Made by a program: the position numbers and the translations under genes. A stretch of DNA of 64,000 nt from Ruegeria lacuscaerulensis ITI-1157 (GTDB lineage: Bacteria; Pseudomonadota; Alphaproteobacteria; Rhodobacterales; Rhodobacteraceae), in NCBI GenBank assembly GCA_000161775.1, contig GG704596.1, forward strand, positions 1,821,593 through 1,885,592. Reading direction: 5' to 3'. Within the stretch, counting starts at the first letter, position 1. Each line of letters starts with the position of its first letter. Positions 28,794-38,226 of this stretch are shown here, piece by piece. The notes under the pieces were generated by a model. The model saw only the letters and a program-made list of their open reading frames with translations, was not told the origin of the DNA and did no database searches.

Positions 28794-29459
28794 ATGACGA
28801 TCACCGACTGGACCGAGAGGTTTCAAGGCACGCGCCGACTTCCGCAGTCCGTGCGGCAGAGATTGCAGAAGGCGGCCCGGATCGTTCGCGTGCCCAAGGG
28901 CGGGCAGGTGTTCGGGCCAGACAACATACCCGACAGCCTTCTGTTTCTCTACGAGGGTCGAATCCGGGTGTCTCAACGTTCGGACTCGGGGCGTGAGATT
29001 GTTCTCTATCGGGTCGAAGCCGGCGAAAGCTGCGTGCTGACCACGGCGTGTATGCTGGCGGAAGAAGCGTACAATGCCGAAGGACTTGCAGAAACCGATG
29101 TGACGGCCATTGCCCTGCCGAAACTGGCATTCGACAGGCTGGTTGCCGAGGAGGACGCCTTTCGCCAGTTCGTTTTCGAGGCGTATTCCCGTCGTTTGAT
29201 CGATCTGCTCCGGGTCGTGGATGATGTGGCTTTCGGGAATCTGGACGTTCGTCTGGCTGCGCGCCTGTTGGCCCTGGCGGGGGCCGAAGCCGAAATCGCG
29301 ACAACGCATCAACAGCTTGCCAGCGAACTGGGCACGGCGCGTGAAGTCGTGTCTCGCATATTGCAGGATTTCCAAAAACGCGAGTTGATTGCCCAATCTC
29401 GCGGTCGGATCACGTTGACTGACAGGGGCGCCCTCGAAAAGCTGGCGCAGAGCATGTGA
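28794..29459 (+). CDS. Crp/Fnr family transcriptional regulator
   Basis: A 221-residue protein. Residues about 20-120 are a cNMP-binding-type beta-roll (SLLFLYEGRIRVSQR, REIVLYRVEAGESCVLTTACML). Residues 150-215 are a winged helix-turn-helix with the recognition helix in LASELGTAREVVSRILQDF. There is no N-terminal cysteine cluster of the oxygen-sensing Fnr type. Two cysteines lie together in SCVLTTAC, which could be redox-active or heme-linked. The nap operon lies some 7 kb away, so a link is only possible. The ATG at 28794 has no close strong ribosome-binding site. Confidence 0.88.
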   Translation: MTITDWTERFQGTRRLPQSVRQRLQKAARIVRVPKGGQVFGPDNIPDSLLFLYEGRIRVSQRSDSGREIVLYRVEAGESCVLTTACMLAEEAYNAEGLAETDVTAIALPKLAFDRLVAEEDAFRQFVFEAYSRRLIDLLRVVDDVAFGNLDVRLAARLLALAGAEAEIATTHQQLASELGTAREVVSRILQDFQKRELIAQSRGRITLTDRGALEKLAQSM

Positions 29460-29771
29460 GTATGTCTGGCTTGCGGCCGTCTTTCCATAGGCTCTCCGCA
29501 AGCCCGTGTCGCTGATCGGCTTGTATCGGTCGAGTGAACTTCCTCAATCGAAACGGCGCAAGAAGGTGTGACGCAACCGCTGCTTGTGGTCCGCTCCAGA
29601 CGCTGTGTCGCCCTGTCCGGGGGCAAGGCACGTCTGCCGAGGGTCGTCAAACGAAAGCTGCGAGGACAGTCCATGTCCACTCCTTGGGGTTGCGATGTGG
29701 CGGAAACCCTCTGTCGTCAAATCACCCGGAACTGCGCCATTGGCGGTGACGTCATGCGGCGGGCGCAGGTG
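29460..29771. other. 312-base region without a recognised gene
   Basis: It separates the Crp/Fnr gene from the convergent cyclase-TPR gene. An open frame starting at the ATG at 29672 runs into the antisense of the cyclase gene and has no family features. I see no clear terminator hairpin with a T-run. Confidence 0.4.
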
Positions 29772-31652
29772 CTAAGACGCGTTCTCCGGAACCCCCAATG
29801 CCCTCAGATCATCCAGCCAGCGGTCGTGGTACTCCTTGTCGGTGAACGGAGCAGTTCTGGCTTCTTCAATATCGTAGGCGGGATTGTCTGTCAGAAATTC
29901 GCGCATCATGGCGCGCGCCTCTTCGTCCCGCCCAAGCCGCAGCAGGATCGGAGCAAGCGTCCGTCTGAGGCGATCCGGGACGCTGTTCATCTTCTCGATC
30001 GACGCGAGCGCACCTTCGTAATCCTCTGCGAAGTACTGGGCCCAACCCAGATTCCACAGATACCAGTCCGGGTGATGCGGATTGAGGCGTATCGCAGTCT
30101 GCATCCGGTCAACGGCTTCGGCGGCCCTTCCGCCGTAAACCAGTGGATCAATGGAATCGGCCAGCACCTGAGCGGAGTTCGGGTTCAATGATATTGCCTT
30201 GTCGTAGATTGCAGCGGCCTTCTCGAGGTCGCCGCTATGCGCCGTAATGCTTGCCAAAACCTGATGGGCTTTGAAATTGAACGGCTCCAGCTTTATCGCC
30301 TTCCTGGCCGCTTCGAAAGCGAGGGTCAGGGCTTCCTCGCGCGAGGTCTTTTCAGTCCACCCCCATCGGTAGCCGAAATTGTGGGCCCAGGCGAGTTCGA
30401 TGTACGCGCCTGCAAAATTGGGGTCGAGCGCGATGGCCTTTTCGCTCAACCGCATTGCACGAATGTTGCCTTCCTTCGTGAATGTGAATGCCTGCTCCTG
30501 CGCACGCTTGAACAGTTCGTATGCATTCAAATTGTCGGTGGGCTTGTGTTCCAGCCGGTCATACTCGGCCAGGTCGATGTTTTCGTTGAGAGTCAGGGCG
30601 ATCGTTCGCGTGACCTCGTCCTGGACCGAGAAAAAGTCCTGTAGATCGCGGTCATAGCTATCCGCCCAAAGGGTTTTGCCGCTGGTTGCGTCGATCAATT
30701 GTGCAGTGACACGCAACCTGTCTCCTGCCACCTGGACACTTCCGTCAAGAACGTAGCGAACGCCTAGTTCTTCGGCCACTTGTTGAATTCCGACCGGTTG
30801 GTCCTTGAAACCAAGTGTCGAGTCGCGGGCGATCACGAAGAAGTCGACAAATCGCGAGAGCGCAGTGGTGATGTTTTCGCTGAAGCTGTCGCTGAGGTAG
30901 TCATGTTCCGGATCTCTGTTCAGATTGTCGAAGGCCAACACGGCAATGGACGGTTTGCCGGTCATCGGGACAGCGGCGTGATCTGCCGCATCGGAGGACA
31001 GGTCCCACGCCTTCGAGGTCTGCCACCAGACCAATCCCCCGACCGCAATCGCAAAAGCGACTGCAACAGTAAGCCACCGTGCGCGGCCTGCCGGTGCTTT
31101 GGGTCGGGCAATTTCGGAAACCAGGGCCCTTGCCTTGTCATCAAGCAGCAGGTTGAAAACGTGAATGGGGTCCTCGATGTTCTTGACCTCGTGCAGTCCA
31201 AGGTCTTCGATGTCGAGATCGAGTTTGTCTTTTACCTGGTCAAAAACACTGGCCGACATACAGATGCCATCGGGCACGGCCAGACCTTCAAGCCGCGCCG
31301 CGACGTTTACACCGTCCCCGTAGATGTCATCGTTCTCGGCGATGACGTCGCCTACGTTGATCCCGATCCGGTAGTGTATCTGGTTCTCTTGCGGGAGGTT
31401 CTTGTTCTTCAACCCGATGAAATGTTGAATTTCCACCGCACCTTGCACGGCTTCGACGGCACTGGGAAATTCGATCAGCAGACCATCGCCCATCAATTTG
31501 ACGATGCGCCCATTTCGGGCAGAGACGACAGGTTCTATCAGGTCTTCGCGATGGGCTTTGATGGCCGCCAGAGTTCCGGCTTCATTCTCCCGAATGAGGC
31601 GGCTGTAGCCCACTACGTCCGCAACAAGTATCGCCGTCAGGCGTCGTTCCAA
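29772..31652 (-). CDS. Adenylate cyclase (class III) with membrane segment and TPR domain
   Basis: A 626-residue protein. The N-terminal cyclase domain (1-175) has metal Asp12 (VADVVGYSRL) and Asp56 (KLMGDGLLIEF) and the GDGVNVAARLE segment. A single membrane helix is at about 192-210. Then comes a TolB-like/FlgO-like segment (SIAVLAFDN, FVIARDSTLGFK, VRYVLDGSVQ, WADSYDRDLQDFF), followed by TPR repeats. This architecture is common in rhizobial and roseobacter cyclases. The start at 31652 is followed directly by the conserved RRLTAILVADVVGYS. It is a second cyclase besides that at 17397-20684. Confidence 0.9.
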   Translation of the reverse strand: MERRLTAILVADVVGYSRLIRENEAGTLAAIKAHREDLIEPVVSARNGRIVKLMGDGLLIEFPSAVEAVQGAVEIQHFIGLKNKNLPQENQIHYRIGINVGDVIAENDDIYGDGVNVAARLEGLAVPDGICMSASVFDQVKDKLDLDIEDLGLHEVKNIEDPIHVFNLLLDDKARALVSEIARPKAPAGRARWLTVAVAFAIAVGGLVWWQTSKAWDLSSDAADHAAVPMTGKPSIAVLAFDNLNRDPEHDYLSDSFSENITTALSRFVDFFVIARDSTLGFKDQPVGIQQVAEELGVRYVLDGSVQVAGDRLRVTAQLIDATSGKTLWADSYDRDLQDFFSVQDEVTRTIALTLNENIDLAEYDRLEHKPTDNLNAYELFKRAQEQAFTFTKEGNIRAMRLSEKAIALDPNFAGAYIELAWAHNFGYRWGWTEKTSREEALTLAFEAARKAIKLEPFNFKAHQVLASITAHSGDLEKAAAIYDKAISLNPNSAQVLADSIDPLVYGGRAAEAVDRMQTAIRLNPHHPDWYLWNLGWAQYFAEDYEGALASIEKMNSVPDRLRRTLAPILLRLGRDEEARAMMREFLTDNPAYDIEEARTAPFTDKEYHDRWLDDLRALGVPENAS

Positions 31653-32135
31653 TGCCCAACCTCCCTAGCTCAATTTCGAGGTTAGCCAAAAAGGCGCGTC
31701 CAATCCAGCGACGTGGAGAGCCGCCAGATCCCCCGCGGCGGAAGCTGCCGTTAAAATCTTGATCGACGGTGACTGCGTTGTCCGCCGGACAAGTGTCGAT
31801 CCAGCATTGGTGACGTCGCAGGTTTCGGGCAGCTCACGTTTTGCTCGGGCGGATCCGTCGCTCGGATGGCCGCGCCTGCATCGACATGGCTTTGTCACGG
31901 CTTTGTCACGCAACTCGGCCAAGCCTGCCGAAAAAAACGAGGGCAAGCGCTCAATCCACATATGGCAAGGCAAAGCCTCGCTGGAGTCTCAATTTGACTT
32001 GACACTCGGGCAACAGACTTATGAAGGTTGCAATTCTGCCTCTTTTACGCCGGATTCATTGTTGATACGCACGGGCGTTTAAGTGATACGCACGGGCGTG
32101 TAAGTGGTGATGAGTTTGAAAGGTCGGGCGAGTAG
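31653..32135. other. 483-base intergenic region with short tandem repeats
   Basis: It lies between two divergent genes. It carries two tandem copies of GGCTTTGTCAC (31888-31909) and two tandem copies of a 21-base unit (32064-32105). No credible gene is visible; the open frames here lack homology and ribosome-binding sites. Confidence 0.5.
32064..32105 (+). repeat. 21-base tandem repeat, two copies
   Basis: The units at 32064-32084 and 32085-32105 differ at one base. Each contains ACGCACGGGCGT, itself a near-palindrome, followed by a TTAAGT or GTAAGT end. The pair ends 30 bases before the ATG of the orphan gene at 32136, a place suited to a regulator binding two helical turns apart. Confidence 0.7.
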
Positions 32136-32633
32136 ATGACATCCGGTTATAACGGACGTGTAGCAGTTTTTTGGTCTCAGACGGAAATTGACGGGCTGGA
32201 AGCCGCATCGATGGACGATTTGGCCGTTGGTGTAACTTGGTCGTGGCGCGGATGCGTGACACGTTTGCCGAACAGCGCCGCAAACTATTCAGGGCAAACC
32301 GGAAGCGGTCAGGCGCTGATGGCGCTGGCTGGGATTTTTTCCGAGGCTGCAGCGCTGCGGCCGGTTTCCCGAATCGCAAAAATCGCATTGACGAACGGTG
32401 CTCAGAGCTTTGAGGCCGAGTTGACGCTGGTCGAGGGCCGCAAGGACGCGGTTCTGCTGTTTGAGGATGGCTGCCCAGCGCGGGACCAGGAGTTCTGGGT
32501 CTGTGCCGTCGAAGAAATTGCCGACGCAAGCCAGGTCGATGCGGGCAATGTCGTTTCTTTCCAGACCCATCGCAACGCGACCAGGAAAGCGTTGGTTCTG
32601 ACGCCGCAGATGGCTGCGTCCGCTGCGGAATAG
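32136..32633 (+). CDS. Conserved-looking protein of unknown function
   Basis: A 165-residue protein, no signal peptide or membrane segment, slightly acidic. It starts TSGYNGRVAVFWSQTEIDGL and has a tryptophan pair in TWSWRGC. I do not recognise the family. Codon usage and GC match its neighbours, so it is likely expressed. AAAGG lies 11 bases before the ATG. Tandem repeats sit just upstream and the rpsD leader follows. Confidence 0.65.
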   Translation: MTSGYNGRVAVFWSQTEIDGLEAASMDDLAVGVTWSWRGCVTRLPNSAANYSGQTGSGQALMALAGIFSEAAALRPVSRIAKIALTNGAQSFEAELTLVEGRKDAVLLFEDGCPARDQEFWVCAVEEIADASQVDAGNVVSFQTHRNATRKALVLTPQMAASAAE

Positions 32634-32730
32634 GCACACCATTCTTTGGTTCCCGACTATCCTGTCGATGCGTCGTTGCGTGTTGACTCTGACGACGCCG
32701 CGGATATAAGCGCGGCTTCATTGGTGTTGG

Positions 32731-32806
32731 TGGCCCCCGCAAGGGGATGCCTGTCATGGGGGAAACCCCAAGAGGACAACGCCCTTCACAGTGGCCCTGC
32801 TGGGCC
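32731..32806 (+). promoter_or_regulatory. Structured rpsD leader with three small hairpins
   Basis: CCCC-GCAA-GGGG (32735-32746) and GGG-GAAA-CCC (32759-32768) both have GNRA tetraloops. GGCCC-TGCT-GGGCC (32793-32806) is third. They lie 25-100 bases before the rpsD start. Ribosomal protein S4 represses its own translation through leader RNA in other bacteria, so autoregulation is a reasonable guess. Confidence 0.45.
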
Positions 32807-32830
32807 TCGACCAAACGAAGGAGATCAGCC

Positions 32831-33451
32831 GTGACCAAACGCACGTCTGCCAAGTACAAAATCGACCGCCGGATGGGCGAAAACATCTGGGGTCGTCCGA
32901 AATCCCCGGTCAACCGCCGCGAATACGGCCCCGGCCAGCACGGCCAGCGCCGCAAGGGCAAGCTGTCGGACTTCGGTCTGCAGCTGCGCGCCAAGCAGAA
33001 GCTGAAAGGCTACTACGGCGACCTGACCGAAAAGCAGTTCCGTCGCATCTACGCCGAAGCCGAGCGTGTGAAGGGCGACACCGGTGAAAACCTGATCGGT
33101 CTGCTCGAGCGCCGCCTGGACGCCGTCGTCTATCGCGCCAAGTTCGTGCCGACCGTGTTCGCCGCGCGTCAGTTCGTGAACCACGGCCACGTCAAGGTGA
33201 ACGGCAAGCGGGTAAACATCCCCAGCTACCGCGTCAAGGAAGGCGACGTGATCGAGGTCCGCGACAAGTCCAAGCAGCTGGCCGTCGTTCTGGAAGCGGT
33301 TGCCCTGGCCGAGCGTGACGTGCCGGATTACCTGGATGTCGACCACTCGAAGATGACCGCGACCTTCGTGCGCACTCCGTCGCTGGGCGATGTGCCGTAC
33401 CCGGTCATGATGGAACCGAACCTGGTTGTCGAATTCTACGCCAAGAACTAA
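32831..33451 (+). CDS. rpsD: 30S ribosomal protein S4
   Basis: A 206-residue primary 16S rRNA-binding protein of the small subunit. The N-terminus ([20 protein letters not shown]) and the S4 RNA-binding domain ([34 protein letters not shown]) are diagnostic. Translation starts at the GTG at 32831 with AAGGAG seven bases upstream. It stands alone, as in many alphaproteobacteria, and ends at a strong terminator. Confidence 0.98.
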   Translation: MTKRTSAKYKIDRRMGENIWGRPKSPVNRREYGPGQHGQRRKGKLSDFGLQLRAKQKLKGYYGDLTEKQFRRIYAEAERVKGDTGENLIGLLERRLDAVVYRAKFVPTVFAARQFVNHGHVKVNGKRVNIPSYRVKEGDVIEVRDKSKQLAVVLEAVALAERDVPDYLDVDHSKMTATFVRTPSLGDVPYPVMMEPNLVVEFYAKN

Positions 33452-33474
33452 GGCGGCGGCATTCGCGAATTCTG

Positions 33475-33506
33475 GGGCCGTACGTCGCAAGGCGTGCGGC
33501 CCTTTT
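33475..33506 (+). terminator. Intrinsic terminator of rpsD
   Basis: GGGCCGTACG pairs with CGTGCGGCCC (one G-U pair) around an 8-base loop and is followed by TTTT. It lies 24 bases after the rpsD stop. Confidence 0.85.
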
Positions 33507-33551
33507 CGATATCATGTCCGCGTGCACTTCCATTCGAGGAAAGGGAACCCC

Positions 33552-34124
33552 GTGACGGCCAAACTCAGCATCGAGCATGTCCTCGAACGTACCATTTTCG
33601 CGCTGCGCTGGCTCATGGCGCCGGTCTATCTGGGCCTGGGCCTGACCATCGGTCTTTTGATGGTCGTGTTCCTGCGCGAACTTGCCCATTATCTGCCGCA
33701 GGCCATGGAGATGAGCGTCGAAACGGTGATCCTGGTCGCCCTGACGCTGATCGACCTGTCTCTGGTGGGCAACCTGATGGTGATCGTGCTGATGTCGGGC
33801 TACGAGAATTTCGTGTCGAAGTTTGATCTCGACAGTGTTTCCGACCGGCCGGCCTGGCTGGACAAGATCGATTTTTCAGGCTTGAAGATCAAGCTTTTGG
33901 GGTCGATCGTGGCGATTTCGGCGATCCATCTTCTGAAGCTGTTCATGGAGATCGGCAAGGAAGAGGGCGCATCTATCGACGCCGAGCAGATCCGGTGGCT
34001 GCTGGCGATTCACGCGGTTCTGGTCGTTTCGGGCCTTCTGCTGGCGGGTATGGACTGGCTGAAGGAACGCGCCGTCCCGGCCAATCACGGCAAACACACC
34101 AAAGGCGGGTCGTCAGGTCATTGA
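33552..34124 (+). CDS. UPF0114 (YqhA/TIGR00645) family membrane protein
   Basis: A 190-residue protein with about four membrane segments (near 14-38, 55-82, 112-132, 146-164). The ERTIFALRWLMAPVYLGL start and NLMVIVLMSGYENFVSK segment are typical of the UPF0114 family. Function is unknown. The GTG at 33552 has AAAGGG about 10 bases upstream; no in-frame ATG exists nearby. Confidence 0.88.
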   Translation: MTAKLSIEHVLERTIFALRWLMAPVYLGLGLTIGLLMVVFLRELAHYLPQAMEMSVETVILVALTLIDLSLVGNLMVIVLMSGYENFVSKFDLDSVSDRPAWLDKIDFSGLKIKLLGSIVAISAIHLLKLFMEIGKEEGASIDAEQIRWLLAIHAVLVVSGLLLAGMDWLKERAVPANHGKHTKGGSSGH

Positions 34125-34179
34125 TACCCAGTCCTGTCAGGCGGGGTCGTATGTCGGCCCGGCCTCGGCTACGCAGGGT

Positions 34180-34641
34180 CTACAGAGGCAGCGGTCGCCC
34201 TTCGGCGATCGCCTCCATCGCGAAATACGAGGTCACGCTGTCCAGTTCGACCTTCTCGATCAGGCGCTGATAGACCTTGTCATAACTCGCCATGTCCTGC
34301 GTCACGACCTTCAGCTGATAGTCATAGTCGCCACCGATCCGGTGAAAATCCACCACCTCGGGAATGGTCAGAACATGGCTGCGAAAGGCCTGCAGCCATT
34401 CCTTGGAGTGGTGCCGCGTGCGCAGCATCACGAACACCACGAGATCCAGCCCCAGTTTCTCGCGCGCGATCCGGGCTGTTGAGCCCGTGAGCACACCCGC
34501 GTCATTCAGCGCTTTCAGCCGCCGCCAACAGGCGTTCTGCGACAGGCCGACGCGCTCGGCCAGTTCCCGCTGGGACAGGGTCGCATCCTTTTGCAGTTCG
34601 CGAAGAAGGCGCCTGTCAATCTGATCTAAATTTGCTCCCAT
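34180..34641 (-). CDS. Lrp/AsnC family transcriptional regulator
   Basis: A 153-residue protein. The N-terminal helix-turn-helix is LSQRELAERVGLSQNACWRRLKAL. The C-terminal RAM/ligand-sensing domain is at about 70-145 (IGGDYDYQLKVVTQD). It is transcribed away from the class V aminotransferase gene, the classical arrangement of a local regulator and its target. Lrp proteins sense amino acids, so it may tune that aminotransferase. Confidence 0.93.
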   Translation of the reverse strand: MGANLDQIDRRLLRELQKDATLSQRELAERVGLSQNACWRRLKALNDAGVLTGSTARIAREKLGLDLVVFVMLRTRHHSKEWLQAFRSHVLTIPEVVDFHRIGGDYDYQLKVVTQDMASYDKVYQRLIEKVELDSVTSYFAMEAIAEGRPLPL

Positions 34642-34712
34642 ATCGAGGCATATGACACAAGAAACTTAAAAAATGAACAAAATAATGTGAGGTTTTCACG
34701 AGGCTCGTTGAT

Positions 34713-34732
34713 CATATTGGTTCAGCAATATG
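34713..34732. promoter_or_regulatory. Inverted repeat overlapping the aminotransferase translation start region
   Basis: CATATTG and CAATATG flank GTTCAG; the repeat ends at the GGAG ribosome-binding site 11 bases before the ATG at 34744. A protein bound here would block expression. The divergent Lrp-type regulator is the natural candidate. Confidence 0.5.
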
Positions 34733-34743
34733 GAGCGTGAATC

Positions 34744-36159
34744 ATGACCCTTTCCAAATTTCGTGCCGAGATCGAAACCGCCGCTCAGGAAAATACCCTC
34801 CGCGACGGATTGATCGGAGAGAACGTTCTGATCCCGGGTCTGCATGGGGACGTTCAGCTTGTTTACGCGGACTACGTCGCCTCGGGCCGCGCATTGCGGC
34901 AGGTCGAGGATTTTGTAGCCCAGCATGTGTTGCCTTTCTATGCGAACAGCCACACCGAGGCCTCCTATTGCGGTTCCTACATGACGCGACTGCGCCGCGA
35001 GGCGCGCGCTGAAATAGCCCGCATCGTTGGCGCGAGGGGAGAAGACGCGGTGATCTTCACCGGGTCCGGTGCCACTGCGGGACTCAACCGGCTGGTCAGT
35101 TTGATGGGAGTGCAAGAGGCTGACCAGCCGGTTGTCTTGATTGGCCCGTACGAGCACCATTCGAACATCCTGCCCTGGCGCGAGAGCAAAGCGCAGGTCA
35201 TCGAGATCCCCGAAAGCCCCGAGGGCGGGCCGGACATGGCGGTGCTGGAACAGACGCTGATCGAGCATTCGGATTCGGATCTGGTGATCGGGTCATTCTC
35301 GGCCGCGTCGAATGTCACGGGCGTGATCACCGACCCCGATCCGGTGACGCGGCTGCTGAAACGGCATGGGGCGCGCGCGGTCTGGGATTATGCCGGGGGC
35401 GGGCCCTACCTGCCGATGGACATGGGGCCGGACGAAGCGCGCAAGGATGCCATCGTCGTGTCTCCGCACAAGTTTCCGGGCGGGCCGGGGGCCTCGGGCG
35501 TTCTGATCGTGAACCAGGGCGCCGTGCGCCGTACCTGTCCCAGCTGGCCGGGCGGGGGCACGGTCAGCTTCGTTTCGCCCTGGCGCCACGACTACAGCAC
35601 CGATCTGGCCACCCGCGAAGAGGCCGGAACCCCGAACGTGATCGGCGACATCCGCGCGGCCCTGGCCTTCATCGTCAAGGATGCCGTGGGCACCGACGAG
35701 ATCGCCCGGCGCGAGGCGCTGTACAACCGCATGGCGCTGGATGGGTGGCGTGACAATCCGCAGCTGATGCTGCTGGGCGTGGATCACCCGCACCGCCTGC
35801 CGATCTTTTCCTTTCTGGTGCGCGATATCACCGGGCAGCCTGTGCACCAACAGCTGTTCACCCGGATGCTCAGCGACATCTACGGCATTCAGGCGCGCGG
35901 CGGGTGTGCCTGCGCGGGCCCCTATGCGCATCGGCTGCTGGGCATCGACAAGGCGGCCTCGGAGGCGCTGCACGCCGCGTTGTCGGCCGGGGAAGAGATG
36001 AAGAAACCGGGTTGGGTGCGCCTGAACTTCTCGTACATGATGACCGAGGATACGGTTCAGTTCATCATCGACAGCGTCAATGACCTGTCGCGCCGTACGC
36101 AGGAATACGCCCCGTTCTACGCCGCCGATCCGGCAACCGCCCGCTTCAAGGCGGCGTGA
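34744..36159 (+). CDS. Class V-fold PLP-dependent aminotransferase (cysteine desulfurase-like)
   Basis: A 471-residue fold I PLP enzyme. The PLP lysine is Lys243 in VSPHKFPGGPG. The substrate and PLP regions are YADYVASGRALRQVE, FTGSGATAGLNRLV and EHHSNILPWRE. A C-terminal RGGCACAGPYAHRLLG segment resembles the catalytic Cys loop of SufS/CsdA proteins. It may be a cysteine desulfurase or selenocysteine-lyase-like enzyme with another substrate. Standing beside an Lrp regulator, it is probably an amino-acid catabolic enzyme. Confidence 0.8.
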   Translation: MTLSKFRAEIETAAQENTLRDGLIGENVLIPGLHGDVQLVYADYVASGRALRQVEDFVAQHVLPFYANSHTEASYCGSYMTRLRREARAEIARIVGARGEDAVIFTGSGATAGLNRLVSLMGVQEADQPVVLIGPYEHHSNILPWRESKAQVIEIPESPEGGPDMAVLEQTLIEHSDSDLVIGSFSAASNVTGVITDPDPVTRLLKRHGARAVWDYAGGGPYLPMDMGPDEARKDAIVVSPHKFPGGPGASGVLIVNQGAVRRTCPSWPGGGTVSFVSPWRHDYSTDLATREEAGTPNVIGDIRAALAFIVKDAVGTDEIARREALYNRMALDGWRDNPQLMLLGVDHPHRLPIFSFLVRDITGQPVHQQLFTRMLSDIYGIQARGGCACAGPYAHRLLGIDKAASEALHAALSAGEEMKKPGWVRLNFSYMMTEDTVQFIIDSVNDLSRRTQEYAPFYAADPATARFKAA

Positions 36160-36223
36160 CGGAATTGCCGCTTTTCCCAAGGCCTTGAGACCTGTATGAG
36201 GGGCGCAACCAACGGAGCCCCTC

Positions 36224-37309
36224 ATGAACAAGATCACCCCGCAACCCGGCATCATGGATATCGCGCTGTATCAGGGCGGTCAGTCGCATGTCGAGGGCGT
36301 GGAAAACGTCATCAAGCTGAGTTCCAACGAAAACCCCTTTGGCCCCAGCCCCAAGGCGATCGAAGCCGTGCGCGACAGCGCCACGTTGCTGCATCGCTAT
36401 CCGGTGACCGATCATTACAACCTGCGCGCCGCGATCGGCGAGCGGCACGGGCTGGACCCCAACCGGATCATCTGTGGCGTGGGCAGTGACGAAGTGCTGC
36501 AATTCGTGGCCCAGGCCTATGCCGGGCCGGGGGACGAGGTGATCCATACCGAGCACGGCTTCTCGATGTACCCGATCATCGCCCGCATGGCCGGCGCGAC
36601 CCCGGTCGAGGTGCCCGAGCGTGACCGCAAGGTCGATGTCGATGCGATCCTGGCCGCGGTGACCGACCGCACCCGGATCGTGTTCGTGACCAACCCGGGC
36701 AATCCGACCTCGACCATGATCTCGGACGCCGAGCTGACGCGCCTGGCCGAGGGCCTGCCGCAGACCTGCCTGATGGTTCTGGACGGCGCCTATGCGGAAT
36801 TCGTGCCGGGATTTGACGGCGGCGCCGGTCTGGTGGACCGGTTCGACAACGTGATCATGACCCGGACCTTCTCGAAGATTTACGGGCTGGGCGGCATGCG
36901 GGTCGGCTGGGGCTATGCGCATCGCGAAATCATCGACGTGCTGAACCGCGTGCGCCAGCCCTTCAACCTGTCGCTGACGGCCATCGCCGCGGCCGAGGCC
37001 GCCATTGCCGATGTCGAATACATCGAGTTCTGCCGGGCAGAAAACGCGCGTCTGCGCGACTGGCTGTCGGCCGAGTTGGCCAAGATCGGCGTTCCGTCCG
37101 ATCCGTCCTGCACCAATTTCATCCTGGCGCGGTTCGCGGATCAGGCCGAGGCCGAGGCCTGCGACGCCTATCTGCAATCGAAAGGTTTGATCGTGCGCCG
37201 GGTTGCGGGATACAAGCTGCCCAACGCGCTGCGGATCACCGTGGGTGACGAAAAGGCCTGTCGCCGCGTGGTTGCGGCCATCACCGCGTTCAAGGGGGGC
37301 GCCGCATGA
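36224..37309 (+). CDS. hisC: Histidinol-phosphate aminotransferase
   Basis: A 361-residue fold I PLP enzyme. It converts imidazole acetol phosphate to histidinol phosphate and in this group may also transaminate aromatic keto acids. It shows [13 protein letters not shown] at the N-terminus, the PLP Lys218 in [14 protein letters not shown], and VTNPGNPT. The stop overlaps the prephenate dehydrogenase start by four bases, which suggests a tyrosine/phenylalanine role. Confidence 0.93.
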   Translation: MNKITPQPGIMDIALYQGGQSHVEGVENVIKLSSNENPFGPSPKAIEAVRDSATLLHRYPVTDHYNLRAAIGERHGLDPNRIICGVGSDEVLQFVAQAYAGPGDEVIHTEHGFSMYPIIARMAGATPVEVPERDRKVDVDAILAAVTDRTRIVFVTNPGNPTSTMISDAELTRLAEGLPQTCLMVLDGAYAEFVPGFDGGAGLVDRFDNVIMTRTFSKIYGLGGMRVGWGYAHREIIDVLNRVRQPFNLSLTAIAAAEAAIADVEYIEFCRAENARLRDWLSAELAKIGVPSDPSCTNFILARFADQAEAEACDAYLQSKGLIVRRVAGYKLPNALRITVGDEKACRRVVAAITAFKGGAA

Positions 37310-38226
37310 GCCAGATCTATGACCGCGTGGCGCTGATCGGGTTGGGTCTGATCGCCTCGTCGATGTATTGGGCGATCAAGCGCGCCGGGCTGGCGGGCGA
37401 AGTGACCGGCTATGCCCGGTCCGAGGCCACCCGGGACACGGCGCGGCGCATCGGTCTGTGCGACCGGGTCTGCGACACCGCGCAAGAGGCGGTCGAGGGT
37501 GCCGATCTGGTTGTCCTGTGTGTGCCGGTCGGGGCAATGGGCGCCGTCGCCAAGGACATCGCGCCCGCGTTGAAGCCTGGCGCGACCGTATCAGATGTCG
37601 GCTCGGTCAAGCGGCACGTTATTCAGGATGTCGGCCCGCATATTCCTGAAGGCGTGCATTTCGTGCCCGCCCACCCGCTGGCCGGGACCGAGCATTCCGG
37701 CCCCGAATCCGGCTTTGCCGAGCTGTTCGACAACCGCTGGTGCCTGCTGGTTCCGGTCGAAGGGTCTGACCCCGACGCCACTGCCCGCCTGCGCGCCTTG
37801 TGGGAGGGGATGGGGTCGAATGTCGACGAGATGGATGCCGATCACCACGATCTGGTTCTGGCCGTCACCAGCCACGCGCCGCACCTGATCGCCTATACGA
37901 TGGTCGGCGTGGCTGATGATCTGGGCCGCGTCACCGACAGCGAGGTCATCAAATATTCGGCTGCCGGTTTCCGCGATTTCACCCGGATCGCGGCCTCGGA
38001 CCCGACCATGTGGCGCGACGTGTTCCTGACCAACAAGGACGCGACGCTGGAAATCCTCGGCCGTTTCACCGAAGAGCTGTTTGCCCTTCAGCGCGCGATC
38101 CGCACGGGCGATGGTCAGCACCTGTTCGACTATTTCACCCGCACCAGAGCGATCCGGCGCGGCATCATCGACGCGGGTCAGGACACCGACGCCCCCGATT
38201 TCGGGCGTGTGAAGGCCAAATCATGA
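37306..38226 (+). CDS. Prephenate/arogenate dehydrogenase family protein (TyrC/TyrA type)
   Basis: A 306-residue NAD(P)-dependent enzyme for tyrosine synthesis. The Rossmann motif is [10 protein letters not shown] at 10-19. The substrate part shows [20 protein letters not shown] and the [15 protein letters not shown] segment with the family's catalytic histidines. It has no fused chorismate mutase or ACT domain. It is coupled to hisC upstream and to the extensin-like gene downstream by four-base overlaps. Confidence 0.92.
   Translation: MSQIYDRVALIGLGLIASSMYWAIKRAGLAGEVTGYARSEATRDTARRIGLCDRVCDTAQEAVEGADLVVLCVPVGAMGAVAKDIAPALKPGATVSDVGSVKRHVIQDVGPHIPEGVHFVPAHPLAGTEHSGPESGFAELFDNRWCLLVPVEGSDPDATARLRALWEGMGSNVDEMDADHHDLVLAVTSHAPHLIAYTMVGVADDLGRVTDSEVIKYSAAGFRDFTRIAASDPTMWRDVFLTNKDATLEILGRFTEELFALQRAIRTGDGQHLFDYFTRTRAIRRGIIDAGQDTDAPDFGRVKAKS

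Noticed and set aside
28615..28797. 60-codon plus-strand frame overlapping the Crp/Fnr start
   Set aside because: No ribosome-binding site before its ATG and no family resemblance; I treat it as leader sequence.
28416..29501. 361-codon minus-strand frame over the Crp/Fnr gene
   Set aside because: The plus-strand product has a clear cNMP fold and helix-turn-helix; the minus product has no recognisable features.
32731..32806. tRNA-like or known riboswitch before rpsD
   Set aside because: The hairpins do not form a cloverleaf and lack conserved tRNA bases; I recognise no riboswitch class.
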